Origin: an uncultured Gemmiger sp.
GTDB taxonomy: Bacteria > Bacillota > Clostridia > Oscillospirales > Ruminococcaceae
Reading direction: 5' to 3'
Length of the DNA stretch: 64,000 nt
Assembly (NCBI GenBank): GCA_934502625.1
Contig: CAKSUQ010000009.1
Location: 1-64,000, forward strand
The notes under the pieces: generated by a model
The model's database searches: none
What the model was told of the DNA's origin: nothing
Seen by the model: the letters and a program-made list of their open reading frames with translations, nothing else
Shown: in pieces, positions 24,555 through 33,215 of the stretch
Numbering within the stretch: position 1 is the first letter of the stretch
Layout of the letters: the number at the start of each line of letters is the position of its first letter
Translations under genes and position numbers: made by a program

Positions 24555-25211
24555 TTGAACGGACTGTTGTCTCCTGCGATGATCGTGCAGTATCTTCTGC
24601 GCGCCATCGTGGTCTTGATTGCCATCCCGTTCCACGAATCCGCACACGCGCTGGCAAGTTACCTGCTGGGCGACGATACCGCCGTGCGGGCAGGGCGGCT
24701 TTCGCTGAACCCGATGCGCCATTTCGACCCGCTGGGTGCGCTGTGCATGCTGGTGGGCGGCGTCGGCTGGGCGAAACCCGTCTCTATCAACCCGTACAAG
24801 TATAAGAACCCGAAAGTCGGCATGGCGCTGTCCGCCGCTGCGGGGCCTGCCAGCAACTTTCTGCTGGCGTGGGTGTCGATGATCCTGTACAAGATCTGCT
24901 GGTACAGCGGGGTGGGGCAGACCGCCCCCACGCTGCTAACTTTTCTTTATTATATGATTGCCATGAACCTGAGTCTCGGCGTTTTTAATCTATTGCCGGT
25001 GCCGCCGTTCGACGGCAGCCGCATTGTGCTGCTGTTCTTGCCGCAACGGCTTTATTTCAAGGCGATGAAGTATGAGCGGTACATCATGCTTGCCGTGCTG
25101 GCGCTGGTATTTTTAGGGCTTTTGAACGCACCGCTCTCGTGGCTTGTCAACGCAATGTGGAACGTCATGCTGCGCCTGACGGGCTTTGTGGAATTGTTGT
25201 GGGGGTATTGA
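24555..25211 (+). CDS. Site-2-protease-family (M50) membrane metalloprotease
   Basis: A 218-residue protein with about five membrane helices. The zinc motif is FHESAH (HExxH), and the third ligand is in LLPVPPFDGSR (NxxPxPxxDG type). Family members cut substrates within the membrane; the target is unknown. I chose TTG at 24555 because GGGGTGG lies 9 bp upstream and the promoter is very close; ATG at 24537 is an alternative adding six residues. It precedes scpA, a common clostridial neighbour. Confidence 0.88.
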   Translation: MNGLLSPAMIVQYLLRAIVVLIAIPFHESAHALASYLLGDDTAVRAGRLSLNPMRHFDPLGALCMLVGGVGWAKPVSINPYKYKNPKVGMALSAAAGPASNFLLAWVSMILYKICWYSGVGQTAPTLLTFLYYMIAMNLSLGVFNLLPVPPFDGSRIVLLFLPQRLYFKAMKYERYIMLAVLALVFLGLLNAPLSWLVNAMWNVMLRLTGFVELLWGY

Positions 25212-25215
25212 GTTT

Positions 25216-25941
25216 TTGCCGGAAGTTCTGACCTTTAAAATAGAAGATTTCGAGGGGCCGCTCGATTTACTGCTGTACTTAGTTGGCAAGAATAAGATGA
25301 ACCTCTACGATGTCAACATCATGGAGCTGATTGAGCAGTACACCAGCGCCATCCGCGAGATGCAGCAGAATCGCATGGAAATTTCCAGCGAGTTCATCGA
25401 CATGGCTGCCCACCTCGTCCAGATGAAAAGTGCCCTTCTGCTGCCCCGCAGCCCCGAAGCTGAGCGCATGAAGGCCGAGCTGACCGGCCGCTTGATCGAG
25501 TACAGCGCCTGCAAGGAGGTCGCCGCCCAGCTGGGCAGCCGCGCACGCGATCTGTACACCGTCGCGCGCGAGCCGATGCCGCTGGTCGGCGCAGCCGAGT
25601 ACACCCGCCGCCACGACCCGAACTGGCTGGTGCAGGCGTGGTTCAATCTGATGGGGCGCAGCACCCGCAAGAAAAAGCCCACGCAGGAAAAGTTCGAGCC
25701 GCTCGTCACCGCGCCGTTCGTCTCGGTGGCAAGCCGCGTTTCCCACATGCTGCGCGGGCTGCTGAAGGGCAGTTTGCAGAAAATGGGGCAGCTGTTCAGC
25801 CACGAGGAGAGCCGCAGCACGAACGTCGCGACGTTTCTGGCGCTGCTGGAACTGATCCGCGCCGGGCGCGTCAAGGTCGACGACAGCGGCACCTTGCAGC
25901 TTGACCGCACACACCGCAAAAGAAAGGACAAAACGCAATGA
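25216..25941 (+). CDS. scpA: Segregation and condensation protein A
   Basis: The kleisin subunit of the SMC-ScpAB condensin, 241 residues from a TTG. The N-terminus LTFKIEDFEGPLDLLLYLV is diagnostic. A charged middle leads to a C-terminal winged helix that binds the SMC head. The TTG at 25216 lies 10 bp after GGGGG and just past the preceding stop; a GTG 30 bp upstream is less likely. It overlaps scpB by 4 bp. Confidence 0.93.
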   Translation: MPEVLTFKIEDFEGPLDLLLYLVGKNKMNLYDVNIMELIEQYTSAIREMQQNRMEISSEFIDMAAHLVQMKSALLLPRSPEAERMKAELTGRLIEYSACKEVAAQLGSRARDLYTVAREPMPLVGAAEYTRRHDPNWLVQAWFNLMGRSTRKKKPTQEKFEPLVTAPFVSVASRVSHMLRGLLKGSLQKMGQLFSHEESRSTNVATFLALLELIRAGRVKVDDSGTLQLDRTHRKRKDKTQ

Positions 25942-26513
25942 CAGAACGACAGGAGCTCGGCTCTCTCGAAGCCATGCTGTTTGCCCACGCCGAGCCGGTG
26001 GAGACCGCACGGCTCGCGGACGCTTTGCGGCTGGATGTTGACGAGACAGCGGAGCTTTTGCAGAAATTGCAGAAGCTCTACGACGAGCGGGAAAGCGGCA
26101 TGGTTCTTCTGTATTTTGAGCCCGACCGCTGGCAGATGACGACCCGCCCGTATTACGGCGAGATGGTAAAGCGCATTCTGGACACCCGCCGCAACGCGCC
26201 GCTTTCGCCCGCTGCACTGGAGGTGCTGGCCGTCATTGCCTACAACCAGCCCGTCTCCCGCAGTTTCATCGAGCAGGTGCGCGGCGTCGATTCGTCGTCC
26301 ACTGTCACAAAACTGCTGGACAAGGGCTTGATTGAGGAAGCAGGCCGCCTTGATTTGCCCGGCAAGCCTGTGGCGTTTCAGGTCACGGACACGTTTCTGC
26401 GCGTCTTTGGCCTTGGCAGTCTGGCCGACCTGCCGCCACTCCACGGTGAAGCGCCCGAAACGTCCGAGCCTGAAGAGACCGCGGACGACGACGGCCAGCT
26501 GGAATGGAAGTGA
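25938..26513 (+). CDS. scpB: Segregation and condensation protein B
   Basis: A 191-residue protein made of two winged helices that dimerises and binds ScpA. The signature LSPAALEVLAVIAYNQPVSR and IEQVRGVDSSSTVTKLLDKGLIEEAGR are present. An acidic tail follows. It is coupled to scpA by ATGA and ends 6 bp before the DUF2953 gene. Confidence 0.95.
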   Translation: MTERQELGSLEAMLFAHAEPVETARLADALRLDVDETAELLQKLQKLYDERESGMVLLYFEPDRWQMTTRPYYGEMVKRILDTRRNAPLSPAALEVLAVIAYNQPVSRSFIEQVRGVDSSSTVTKLLDKGLIEEAGRLDLPGKPVAFQVTDTFLRVFGLGSLADLPPLHGEAPETSEPEETADDDGQLEWK

Positions 26514-26519
26514 TGCCTT

Positions 26520-27362
26520 ATGGCAATTCTGCTGTTTATCCTGCGGCTGATCGGCTGGGTGCTGTTGGCCGTACTGGCGCTGCTTATCCTCGCGTTGCTG
26601 CTGCCGCTGGGCATACAATTTGCCTATCGCCCCGATGATTTGCAGATCAAGGCTTTCTACGGTCCCGTAAGGTTCACACTCTGGCCGCGCGGCAGTGCGG
26701 ACGAAAAGCCGCCCGCCAAGAAAAAAGCACCGGAAGCCCGCGCCGCGCCGCCCGCTGTGACAAAGACCGTTGAGGGCGAGAAGGCGTCCGTCTCCGTCAA
26801 GGTCGAGCCAGACAAAGCCCCGCCAACAGAACCCGCCCAAAGTCCCGCCACAGCGGCGCAGGAGCCGCCCAAGGCCGCACCTGTGCCAGAGTCGGCGTCA
26901 GCGGAAAAAACCGCACCGCAGCCGGAAGCAAACGATGGTTTGCCTTTCGGCATTTCGGAGCGTATCGACGCCGCCTTGCAGCTGCTCTCCGACGAACCTG
27001 CCGCCTTTATCCAATGTATGCTGGGGCACACCGGCTGGCTTGGCCGTTGGCTGTTGCGCACCGTCCGGGTGCGCCATCTGGACGTTTTCTGGACGGTCAC
27101 GGCGGAGGAAGCCTCCGCCACCGCCGAGCTGTACGGCGCGGAGATAGCGGCGCTCAACAACCTGTTGGCGCTTTTGCAGCAATACGTCCGCCTGCAAAGC
27201 GACCGCCTCTGGCTGGAGCCGGACTACACCGGCGAACGCAGGGGAGAGCGCACCGTCTCCTTCCGCATGACGATCGGCACGGGCGTGCTGCTTTGGATCA
27301 TCCTGCGGCTGTTGTACCGCCTGTGGAAAGACCCGCAGCTGCAGCCCGCTGCAAAAGCATAA
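26520..27362 (+). CDS. DUF2953 membrane protein
   Basis: A 280-residue protein with an N-terminal membrane helix (about residues 3-25), a Pro/Ala/Glu-rich low-complexity stretch (about 60-140) and a conserved C-terminal part ending in another hydrophobic segment. DUF2953 genes commonly sit beside ytfJ in spore formers, as here. A sporulation link is inferred from context only; no catalytic motif is visible. Confidence 0.75.
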   Translation: MAILLFILRLIGWVLLAVLALLILALLLPLGIQFAYRPDDLQIKAFYGPVRFTLWPRGSADEKPPAKKKAPEARAAPPAVTKTVEGEKASVSVKVEPDKAPPTEPAQSPATAAQEPPKAAPVPESASAEKTAPQPEANDGLPFGISERIDAALQLLSDEPAAFIQCMLGHTGWLGRWLLRTVRVRHLDVFWTVTAEEASATAELYGAEIAALNNLLALLQQYVRLQSDRLWLEPDYTGERRGERTVSFRMTIGTGVLLWIILRLLYRLWKDPQLQPAAKA

Positions 27363-27399
27363 CAAACCATTTTGCTATCTATAAAAGGAGGAACCTCTC

Positions 27400-27795
27400 A
27401 TGGCTGAACATCCTATTCAAGGTTTGATGGGCGTCACCATCGAAAAGATCCGCGACATGGTCAACGCCGAGACCATCATCGGCGACCCGATCCACATCGA
27501 CGATACCACCATCATCCCGGTTTCCCGCGTGACGTTCGGGTTTGCATCCGGCGGCACCGACGTTGCCCCCAACTCCAGCAAGCAGATGTTCGGCGGTGGC
27601 AGCGGCGCGGGCGTCTCAGTCACGCCGGTGGCGTTCCTTGTCGTTTCCAACGGCAACGTGCGCACCGTTCAGCTCGTCGAGAAGGTCTCGGCTGTCGACA
27701 ATGTCATCGCCTCCCTGCCGGAGCTGGTGGACAAGGTCGCCGCCCTTATCAAGAAAGAAAAGCCGGGTGCAGACGCCCCCGCTGACAAGGAGTAA
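27400..27795 (+). CDS. ytfJ: GerW/YtfJ-family sporulation protein
   Basis: A 131-residue protein starting with HPIQGLMGVTIEKIRDMV, with TIIPVSRVTFGFASGG, a Gly-rich GGGSGAGVSVTP and AFLVVSNG, all characteristic of YtfJ/GerW. In Bacillus the protein contributes to spore germination. The RBS is AAAGGAGG. It lies between DUF2953 and rluB. Confidence 0.93.
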   Translation: MAEHPIQGLMGVTIEKIRDMVNAETIIGDPIHIDDTTIIPVSRVTFGFASGGTDVAPNSSKQMFGGGSGAGVSVTPVAFLVVSNGNVRTVQLVEKVSAVDNVIASLPELVDKVAALIKKEKPGADAPADKE

Positions 27796-27803
27796 CAAAT
27801 TCA

Positions 27804-28613
27804 ATGGCAGAACAACGTATCCAGAAGGTGCTGGCCGATCAGGGCATTTGCTCCCGCCGCGAGGCCGAGCGCCTGATTGCCGCCGGCAAAGTCAAGGTCA
27901 ACGGCCACCCGGTCACGCTGGGCGACAAGATGGATCCAGACTATGACAAGGTCATGATCGACGGCCAGACCCAGCGCATCGTCCGCAAGCGCCAGTACAC
28001 CTATATCATGCTGCACAAGCCCCGCGGTTACCTGACGACCCGTTCTGACGACCGTGGCCGCAAGACCGTCATGGACTTGGTGTCCGACGTACCCGCCATG
28101 CTGCGCCCTGTCGGCCGCCTTGACAAGGACAGCGAGGGTCTTTTGCTGATGACCGACGACGGCGCATTCATCAACATGCTGACCCACCCTTCGGGCGGCG
28201 TCGGTAAGCTGTACCGCGTCACGGTCAACCCACGCGCCACCGAGCAGCAGATCATCGAGATGTCCTCCGGCGTCGTGCTGGACGACGGCGTCAAGACGCA
28301 GCCCTGCGTCATCCACGTCGTCGTGGACGAGCCGGGGCGCAGCGTTTTGGAAATCACCCTGCACGAGGGGCGCAACCGCCAGATCCGCCGCATGTGCTCT
28401 GCCGTCGGTCTGCAGGTTGTGCGGCTGCGCCGCAGCGCCGAAGGCCCCGTCAAGCTCGGTATGCTGCAGCCCGGCGAGTACCGCGAGCTGAAAAAGAGCG
28501 AGATCAACGCCCTGCGCAATGCAGCCATGAAGTCGTCCAAAAAAGGGGACGCCCGCCCCACCAACCCGGCGCGCCGCCCCGGCCCCATCAAAAAGCACAC
28601 AAATTCTGACTGA
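27804..28613 (+). CDS. rluB: rRNA pseudouridine synthase (RluB/RsuA family)
   Basis: A 269-residue enzyme isomerising uridines in rRNA. An S4 RNA-binding domain (RIQKVLADQGICSRREAERLI) leads into the catalytic domain with GRLDKDSEGLLL, where Asp is the nucleophile, and GRNRQIRRM. The basic tail is typical. The exact rRNA target (23S by the RluB assignment) is inferred from family position. Confidence 0.92.
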   Translation: MAEQRIQKVLADQGICSRREAERLIAAGKVKVNGHPVTLGDKMDPDYDKVMIDGQTQRIVRKRQYTYIMLHKPRGYLTTRSDDRGRKTVMDLVSDVPAMLRPVGRLDKDSEGLLLMTDDGAFINMLTHPSGGVGKLYRVTVNPRATEQQIIEMSSGVVLDDGVKTQPCVIHVVVDEPGRSVLEITLHEGRNRQIRRMCSAVGLQVVRLRRSAEGPVKLGMLQPGEYRELKKSEINALRNAAMKSSKKGDARPTNPARRPGPIKKHTNSD

Positions 28614-28650
28614 AATTGCAGAAAAATTCAAAAAACGTGCAAAAATCCAC

Positions 28651-28679
28651 TTGTGAAAATTTAGGGATTGTAGTATACT
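28651..28679 (+). promoter_or_regulatory. Promoter of the transcarboxylase-like operon
   Basis: TTGTGA-17 bp-TATACT in an AT-rich intergenic stretch, 72 bp before the first gene. Confidence 0.7.
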
Positions 28680-28750
28680 TTCTTTATATGGCGGATTTTT
28701 GTAAAATATTTTTATGAAAAACAGTCAGTTTTACCATAGGAGGAAACTGT

Positions 28751-30073
28751 ATGGCAGCAAATAAGCCCGGCAAGGCAGAGATCCTTGCAGCATTTTTTGA
28801 TGACGGCACCTACTCGCCGCTGTTTACCGACGGCGCAGTGAGTGCTGCTTACGGCTGTGCAAACGGCCAGAACGCCTACGTCGTGTTTGAGGACGGTTCT
28901 CCCGTCGGCGTGCAGGATATTGAAAAGAATATCCGCGTGCTGGAGATGGCCGCCGAGACCGGCGCACCGGTTGTTACGTTCTATGATTCCACGGGTGCCA
29001 AGCTTGAGGGTGGTCTCGACCTGCTCAACGCCAACGCCCGCCTGACCGCCGAGATCGCGCGCGTTTCCGGTGTTGTGCCCCAGGTCGCCGTTGTCACCGG
29101 CACCTGCGCCGGCACCAACGCCATCAACGCCGCTGCCGCGGATGTCTGTGTCATGGCAGAGGATGCCGAGCTGTTCCTGAACGCTCCGTTCAACGCTGAG
29201 GACAAGGTTGCCAACGCCGGTTCTGCCGCGTTTGCCGCCAAGGCCGGTGTCGCCGCCGTTACCGCTGCGGACGCCGTTGCCGCCGCCAAGCAGGCTGCCT
29301 CCATCGTCGCCCTGCTGCCCGCCAACAATCTGGCCGGTCCTGCACTGTTCGACTTTGCCGCTCCCTCCAAGGCGCTCGACCTCGTCAAGTACTCCGCCGC
29401 TGACGCCATCGCCGCTCTGGCCGATGAGGGCAGCGCTGTGGAACTGTACGCAGGTTACGGCAAGAACATCGTCACCGCGCTGGCTACCATCAACGGCAGC
29501 GCCGTCGGCATCCTGGCTACCGAGAAGGCCGCCCTGTGCCACAAGTGCACCGCCAAGGCTGCCCGCTTCGTTCGTCTGTGCGATGCCTACAGCATCCCCG
29601 TTGTGACCGTCGTCAACACCGAGGGCTTCGGCAAGAGCGAGGGCGACGACCAGGCCGGCGGCATCCGTCAGGCTGCCCGTATGGCCGGTGTCTACGCCGA
29701 GGCTACCACCGTCAAGGTCGCCGTACTGGCCGGTGAGGCCGTCGGCCCTGCCTACACGGTCTTTGCCGCCTGCGCCGACTGGCGTGTTGCCGTGCAGGGC
29801 TGCACCGTAGCCCCGCTGGCTCCCGAGGCCGCTGTCACCGTTCTGTACAAGGACGAGATCTTCGCTTCCGATAACATCGTCAACGCCACCAAGGCCAAGG
29901 CTGCCGCCTACGCCAAGGAGGTCTGCAGCGCCAATGCCGCTGTGGCCAACGGTGCTGCTGACGCCATTGCAGATGCTGCCACCGCCCGCGGCGCTGTCGC
30001 CCAGGCTCTGGATATGCTGGCCAGCAAGCGCACAGTGCGCCTGGCTAAGAAGCACGGCAATATCACGCTGTAA
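28751..30073 (+). CDS. Carboxyltransferase subunit, 12S/PccB-like
   Basis: A 440-residue, very alanine-rich crotonase-fold carboxyltransferase. The N-terminal half contains GAPVVTFYDSTGAKLEGGLD and VPQVAVVTGTCAG, matching the CoA-site half of PccB/12S proteins. The C-terminal half contains IPVVTVVNTEGF, DQAGGIRQAARM and VAVLAGEAVGPAY, matching the carboxybiotin half. It is shorter than usual (about 510). It is followed by a biotin carrier and a 5S-like subunit, so it probably moves carboxyl between biotin and an acyl-CoA. Acetyl- or propionyl-/methylmalonyl-CoA are candidates. The RBS is AGGAGG. Confidence 0.8.
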   Translation: MAANKPGKAEILAAFFDDGTYSPLFTDGAVSAAYGCANGQNAYVVFEDGSPVGVQDIEKNIRVLEMAAETGAPVVTFYDSTGAKLEGGLDLLNANARLTAEIARVSGVVPQVAVVTGTCAGTNAINAAAADVCVMAEDAELFLNAPFNAEDKVANAGSAAFAAKAGVAAVTAADAVAAAKQAASIVALLPANNLAGPALFDFAAPSKALDLVKYSAADAIAALADEGSAVELYAGYGKNIVTALATINGSAVGILATEKAALCHKCTAKAARFVRLCDAYSIPVVTVVNTEGFGKSEGDDQAGGIRQAARMAGVYAEATTVKVAVLAGEAVGPAYTVFAACADWRVAVQGCTVAPLAPEAAVTVLYKDEIFASDNIVNATKAKAAAYAKEVCSANAAVANGAADAIADAATARGAVAQALDMLASKRTVRLAKKHGNITL

Positions 30074-30104
30074 TCATCAACCTTGAAATAGGGAGGACTT
30101 TTCC

Positions 30105-30482
30105 ATGAAAAACCTGATCGTTACTGTAAACGGCGTTGCTTATAATGTCACCGTTGAGGAAGGCACCGGCGCTCCCGTTGCCGCTGCTGCTCCTGCTGCT
30201 GCCCCCGCAGCCGCTCCGGCTCCCGCCGCTGCTCCTGCACCTGCTGCCGCTCCTGCCGGTGCCGCCGGTGCCGTCTCCGTCACCGCTCCCATGCCCGGCA
30301 ACATTCTGGATGTCAAGGTCAAGGCCGGTGACTCCGTCAAGGCTGGCGACACCCTGCTGATCCTCGAGGCCATGAAGATGGAGAACGAGATCAGCGCTCC
30401 GCAGGACGGCACCATTGCCAGCGTCAATGTGCGCAAGGGCGACGTTGTCAACTCCGGCGACCTGCTCATCACCATGAACTAA
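30105..30482 (+). CDS. Biotin carboxyl carrier subunit (1.3S-like)
   Basis: A 125-residue protein with a short N-terminal strand, a Pro/Ala hinge (about residues 23-56) and a biotinyl domain carrying EAMKMEN, in which Lys91 is the biotinylation site. The swinging carrier would shuttle carboxyl between the two flanking catalytic subunits. It lies 31 bp after the 12S-like gene and 22 bp before the 5S-like gene. Confidence 0.95.
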   Translation: MKNLIVTVNGVAYNVTVEEGTGAPVAAAAPAAAPAAAPAPAAAPAPAAAPAGAAGAVSVTAPMPGNILDVKVKAGDSVKAGDTLLILEAMKMENEISAPQDGTIASVNVRKGDVVNSGDLLITMN

Positions 30483-30504
30483 TAGAAAGGCCGGGTGAAT
30501 CACA

Positions 30505-31908
30505 TTGGCTAAGAAACCCATTAAGATCACTGAGGTCGTCCTGCGTGACGCCCATCAGTCTCTGCTGGCCACCCGTATGACCATGGACGAGATGCGCCCC
30601 ATCCTGCCCGAAATGGACAAGATCCCGTATTTCTCCGTTGAGTGCTGGGGCGGCGCCACGTTCGACTCCTGCATCCGCTTCCTGGACGAGGACCCGTGGG
30701 AGCGTCTGCGCATCCTGCGCAAGGAGCTGCCCCACCAGAAGCTGCAGATGCTGTTCCGCGGCCAGAACATGCTGGGCTACCGTCCCTACGCTGATGACGC
30801 CGTCGAGTACTTCGTCCAGAAGTCCGTTGCCAACGGCATCGACGTCATCCGTATCTTTGATGCACTGAACGACCCCCGCAACCTGCAGACTGCCATCAAG
30901 GCAGCCAACAAGGAGGGTGCCCATGTTCAGGCCTGCATCAGCTACACCCTGAGCCCGGTACATAACAACGAGTACTTCGCCAACTATGCCAAGACTCTCG
31001 AGGAGATGGGCGCTGACTCCATCTGCATCAAGGATATGGCCGGCCTGCTCAAGCCCTACACCTGCTATGAGCTGGTCTCCGAGCTGAAAAAGACCGTCAA
31101 GATCCCCGTGGACATCCACAGCCACTACACCGCAGGTCTGGCTTCCATGTCCATCCTGAAGGGCATTGAGGCTGGTGCCGACATCGTCGATACCGCTATG
31201 AGCCCTCTGGCTCTGGGCACTTCTCACATGCCCACCGAAAGCCTGGTCGCCGCCCTGCAGGGCACCGACTACGACACCGGTTTGGATCTGAACCAGCTGA
31301 ATGTCGTCCGCGCTTACTTCAACAAGCTGCGCGAGAAGTACATCGCCAACGGCCAGATCAACCAGAAGTCTTTGGGCGTTGATGCCAACACTCTGCTGTA
31401 TCAGGTTCCGGGCGGCATGTTCTCCAACATGCTCAAGCAGCTGAAGGACGCCGGTAAGGAGGACAAGCTCCAGGACGTTCTGGAGGAGATTCCCCGCGTC
31501 CGTGAGGATGCCGGTTATCCGCCGCTGGTCACCCCGACCAGCCAGATCGTTGGTACCCAGGCCGTCTTTAACGTCATCATGGGTGAGCGCTACAAGATGG
31601 TCACCAAGGAGTTCAAGGGCCTGGTCCACGGCGATTACGGCAAGACCCCCGCGCCCATTAAGAAGGAGTTCAGTGACTTCATCCTGAAGGGCGAGCAGCC
31701 GATCACCTGCCGCTTTGCCGATACCCTTGAGCCCGAGATGGAGAAGCTGAAGGCCGAGGCCTCCAAGTACGCCATCCAGGAGGAGGACGTTTTGACCTAC
31801 GCCATGTTCCCGCAGGTCGCGCCCAAGTTCTTTGAGAAGCGCAACGCCCGTCTGCAGGGTGTCGATGCTCTGCACGCCGACTACGAAAACAAGTCTCATC
31901 CCGTCTAA
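30505..31908 (+). CDS. Oxaloacetate decarboxylase alpha / transcarboxylase 5S-like subunit
   Basis: A 467-residue TIM-barrel carboxyltransferase that moves carboxyl between oxaloacetate (or pyruvate) and biotin. Motifs are VVLRDAHQSLLATRM (metal Asp), FDALNDPRN, CIKDMAGLL (the Lys expected to be carbamylated) and DIHSHYTAG (metal His pair). The biotin domain is absent and supplied by the preceding gene. No membrane beta or gamma subunit of a sodium pump is present. The start codon is TTG with a weak RBS. Confidence 0.92.
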   Translation: MAKKPIKITEVVLRDAHQSLLATRMTMDEMRPILPEMDKIPYFSVECWGGATFDSCIRFLDEDPWERLRILRKELPHQKLQMLFRGQNMLGYRPYADDAVEYFVQKSVANGIDVIRIFDALNDPRNLQTAIKAANKEGAHVQACISYTLSPVHNNEYFANYAKTLEEMGADSICIKDMAGLLKPYTCYELVSELKKTVKIPVDIHSHYTAGLASMSILKGIEAGADIVDTAMSPLALGTSHMPTESLVAALQGTDYDTGLDLNQLNVVRAYFNKLREKYIANGQINQKSLGVDANTLLYQVPGGMFSNMLKQLKDAGKEDKLQDVLEEIPRVREDAGYPPLVTPTSQIVGTQAVFNVIMGERYKMVTKEFKGLVHGDYGKTPAPIKKEFSDFILKGEQPITCRFADTLEPEMEKLKAEASKYAIQEEDVLTYAMFPQVAPKFFEKRNARLQGVDALHADYENKSHPV

Positions 31909-31920
31909 GTAAAAGAATTG

Positions 31921-31946
31921 CCGCTCCCGCTCTGCCGCGGGGGCGG
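31921..31946 (+). terminator. Intrinsic terminator after the transcarboxylase-like operon
   Basis: CCGCTCCCGC-tctgcc-GCGGGGGCGG (one wobble pair) followed by TTTTTG. Confidence 0.85.
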
Positions 31947-32004
31947 TTTTTGTTTACCGCGCCACAAAAACTGCGTGAAATATTGCAAAATCCCGGCGTC
32001 AGCC

Positions 32005-32033
32005 TTGCATCTTGCGCCCAAAAATAGTAAAAT
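32005..32033 (+). promoter_or_regulatory. Promoter of the yicC-to-thiN gene run
   Basis: TTGCAT-17 bp-TAAAAT, 31 bp upstream of yicC. Twelve same-strand genes with mostly short spacers follow, though internal promoters cannot be excluded. Confidence 0.6.
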
Positions 32034-32064
32034 ATAAAATATATGTGTTTATGAGGTGTAGGTT

Positions 32065-32943
32065 ATGGTTTTGAGCATGACAGGATATGGCCGTGCCGGT
32101 GCGCTGCTGCATGGCCGTGACATCAAGGTTGAACTTCGCAGCGTCAACGCGCGCTTTTTTGAGTACTCCTCGCGCCTGCCGCGCTCCTGCGCATTTCTGG
32201 AGGACAAGCTGAAAAAGCTCGTCGCCTCCAAGGTCAGCCGCGGCAAGGTAGAGCTGAGCCTTTCCATCCAGACCGTCACGGCGGCGGATACCGTCGTCAC
32301 CGTCAACTGGCAGCTGGCCGAGGGCTACCGCGCCGCGCTGAATGCGATGGCCGAGCGGATGGATTTGAAAAACGACGTCTCGGTCGGGATGCTGTCCCGC
32401 TTTCCGGACGTGCTGACCCAGACCGCCGCCCCGACGAACGAGGACGAGCTGTGGGAGGACGTTAAGTCGGTGGCCGAGCAGGCTGTCGATGCCTTTGTCG
32501 CGATGCGCGCTGTCGAGGGTGAGCGGATGAAGGCCGACGTCGCAGGCCGTCTGACGACCATCGAGACGCTTGTCGGCCAGATTGAGGAGAGCAGTGCAGG
32601 CCGTGTGCTGGCCTACAGCGACAAACTCTACGCCCGTCTGCAGGAACTGCTCGGCGACCGCAACATCGACGAAGGCCGCCTTGTGACCGAGGCCGCGATC
32701 TTCGCCGACAAGACTGCCATCGACGAGGAGACCGTCCGCCTGCGCAGCCATGTGGCACAGTACCGTGAAATTCTCGATCTGGACGAGCCGATCGGCCGCA
32801 AGCTTGATTTCTTGACGCAGGAGCTGAACCGCGAATCCAACACGATCGGTTCCAAGTGTCAGGACGTCGCCATCACGCGGCTGGTCGTCGAACTGAAATC
32901 CGAGATTGAAAAGATCCGCGAGCAGATTCAGAACATCGAGTAA
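32065..32943 (+). CDS. yicC: YicC-family endoribonuclease
   Basis: A 292-residue protein starting SMTGYGR with KVELRSVNARFFEYSSRLP in the N-terminal domain. The C-terminal domain has LDFLTQELNRESNTIGSK, which holds the conserved acidic and Asn residues. YicC proteins are reported RNases acting on small RNAs and mRNA. The order yicC-remA-gmk is standard in Firmicutes. Confidence 0.92.
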   Translation: MVLSMTGYGRAGALLHGRDIKVELRSVNARFFEYSSRLPRSCAFLEDKLKKLVASKVSRGKVELSLSIQTVTAADTVVTVNWQLAEGYRAALNAMAERMDLKNDVSVGMLSRFPDVLTQTAAPTNEDELWEDVKSVAEQAVDAFVAMRAVEGERMKADVAGRLTTIETLVGQIEESSAGRVLAYSDKLYARLQELLGDRNIDEGRLVTEAAIFADKTAIDEETVRLRSHVAQYREILDLDEPIGRKLDFLTQELNRESNTIGSKCQDVAITRLVVELKSEIEKIREQIQNIE

Positions 32944-32958
32944 CAGGGGAGGTACGCC

Positions 32959-33213
32959 GTGAAACTGCTGAACATCGGCTTCGGCAATATGGTGAACGCC
33001 GACCGCATTATCGGCGTCGTCAGCCCAGATTCTGCCCCCATCAAGCGCCTGATCCAAGACGCGCGCGAGAAGGGCGCACTCATCGACGCCAGCTACGGGC
33101 GGCGCACGCAGGCCGTGCTCATCATGGACTCCGACCATGTCATCCTGTCCGGCATCCCGCTGGAGACCCTGACCGGGCGTGCCGCCGAAGAAAGTGAAGA
33201 AAAGAGGAAGTAA
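32959..33213 (+). CDS. RemA-like DUF370 regulatory protein
   Basis: An 84-residue protein from a GTG, with [30 protein letters not shown] sequence diagnostic of DUF370. Bacillus RemA is a DNA-binding activator of matrix and osmoprotection genes. Whether this orthologue has the same targets is unknown. It lies between yicC and gmk as usual. Confidence 0.92.
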   Translation: MKLLNIGFGNMVNADRIIGVVSPDSAPIKRLIQDAREKGALIDASYGRRTQAVLIMDSDHVILSGIPLETLTGRAAEESEEKRK

Positions 33214-33215
33214 CG

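Noticed and set aside
28651..28662. TTGTGAAAATTT as a Rex (NADH-sensing) operator before the transcarboxylase-like operon
   Set aside because: Only one half-site resembles the Rex palindrome; the other half is missing and the bases are also the -35 box.
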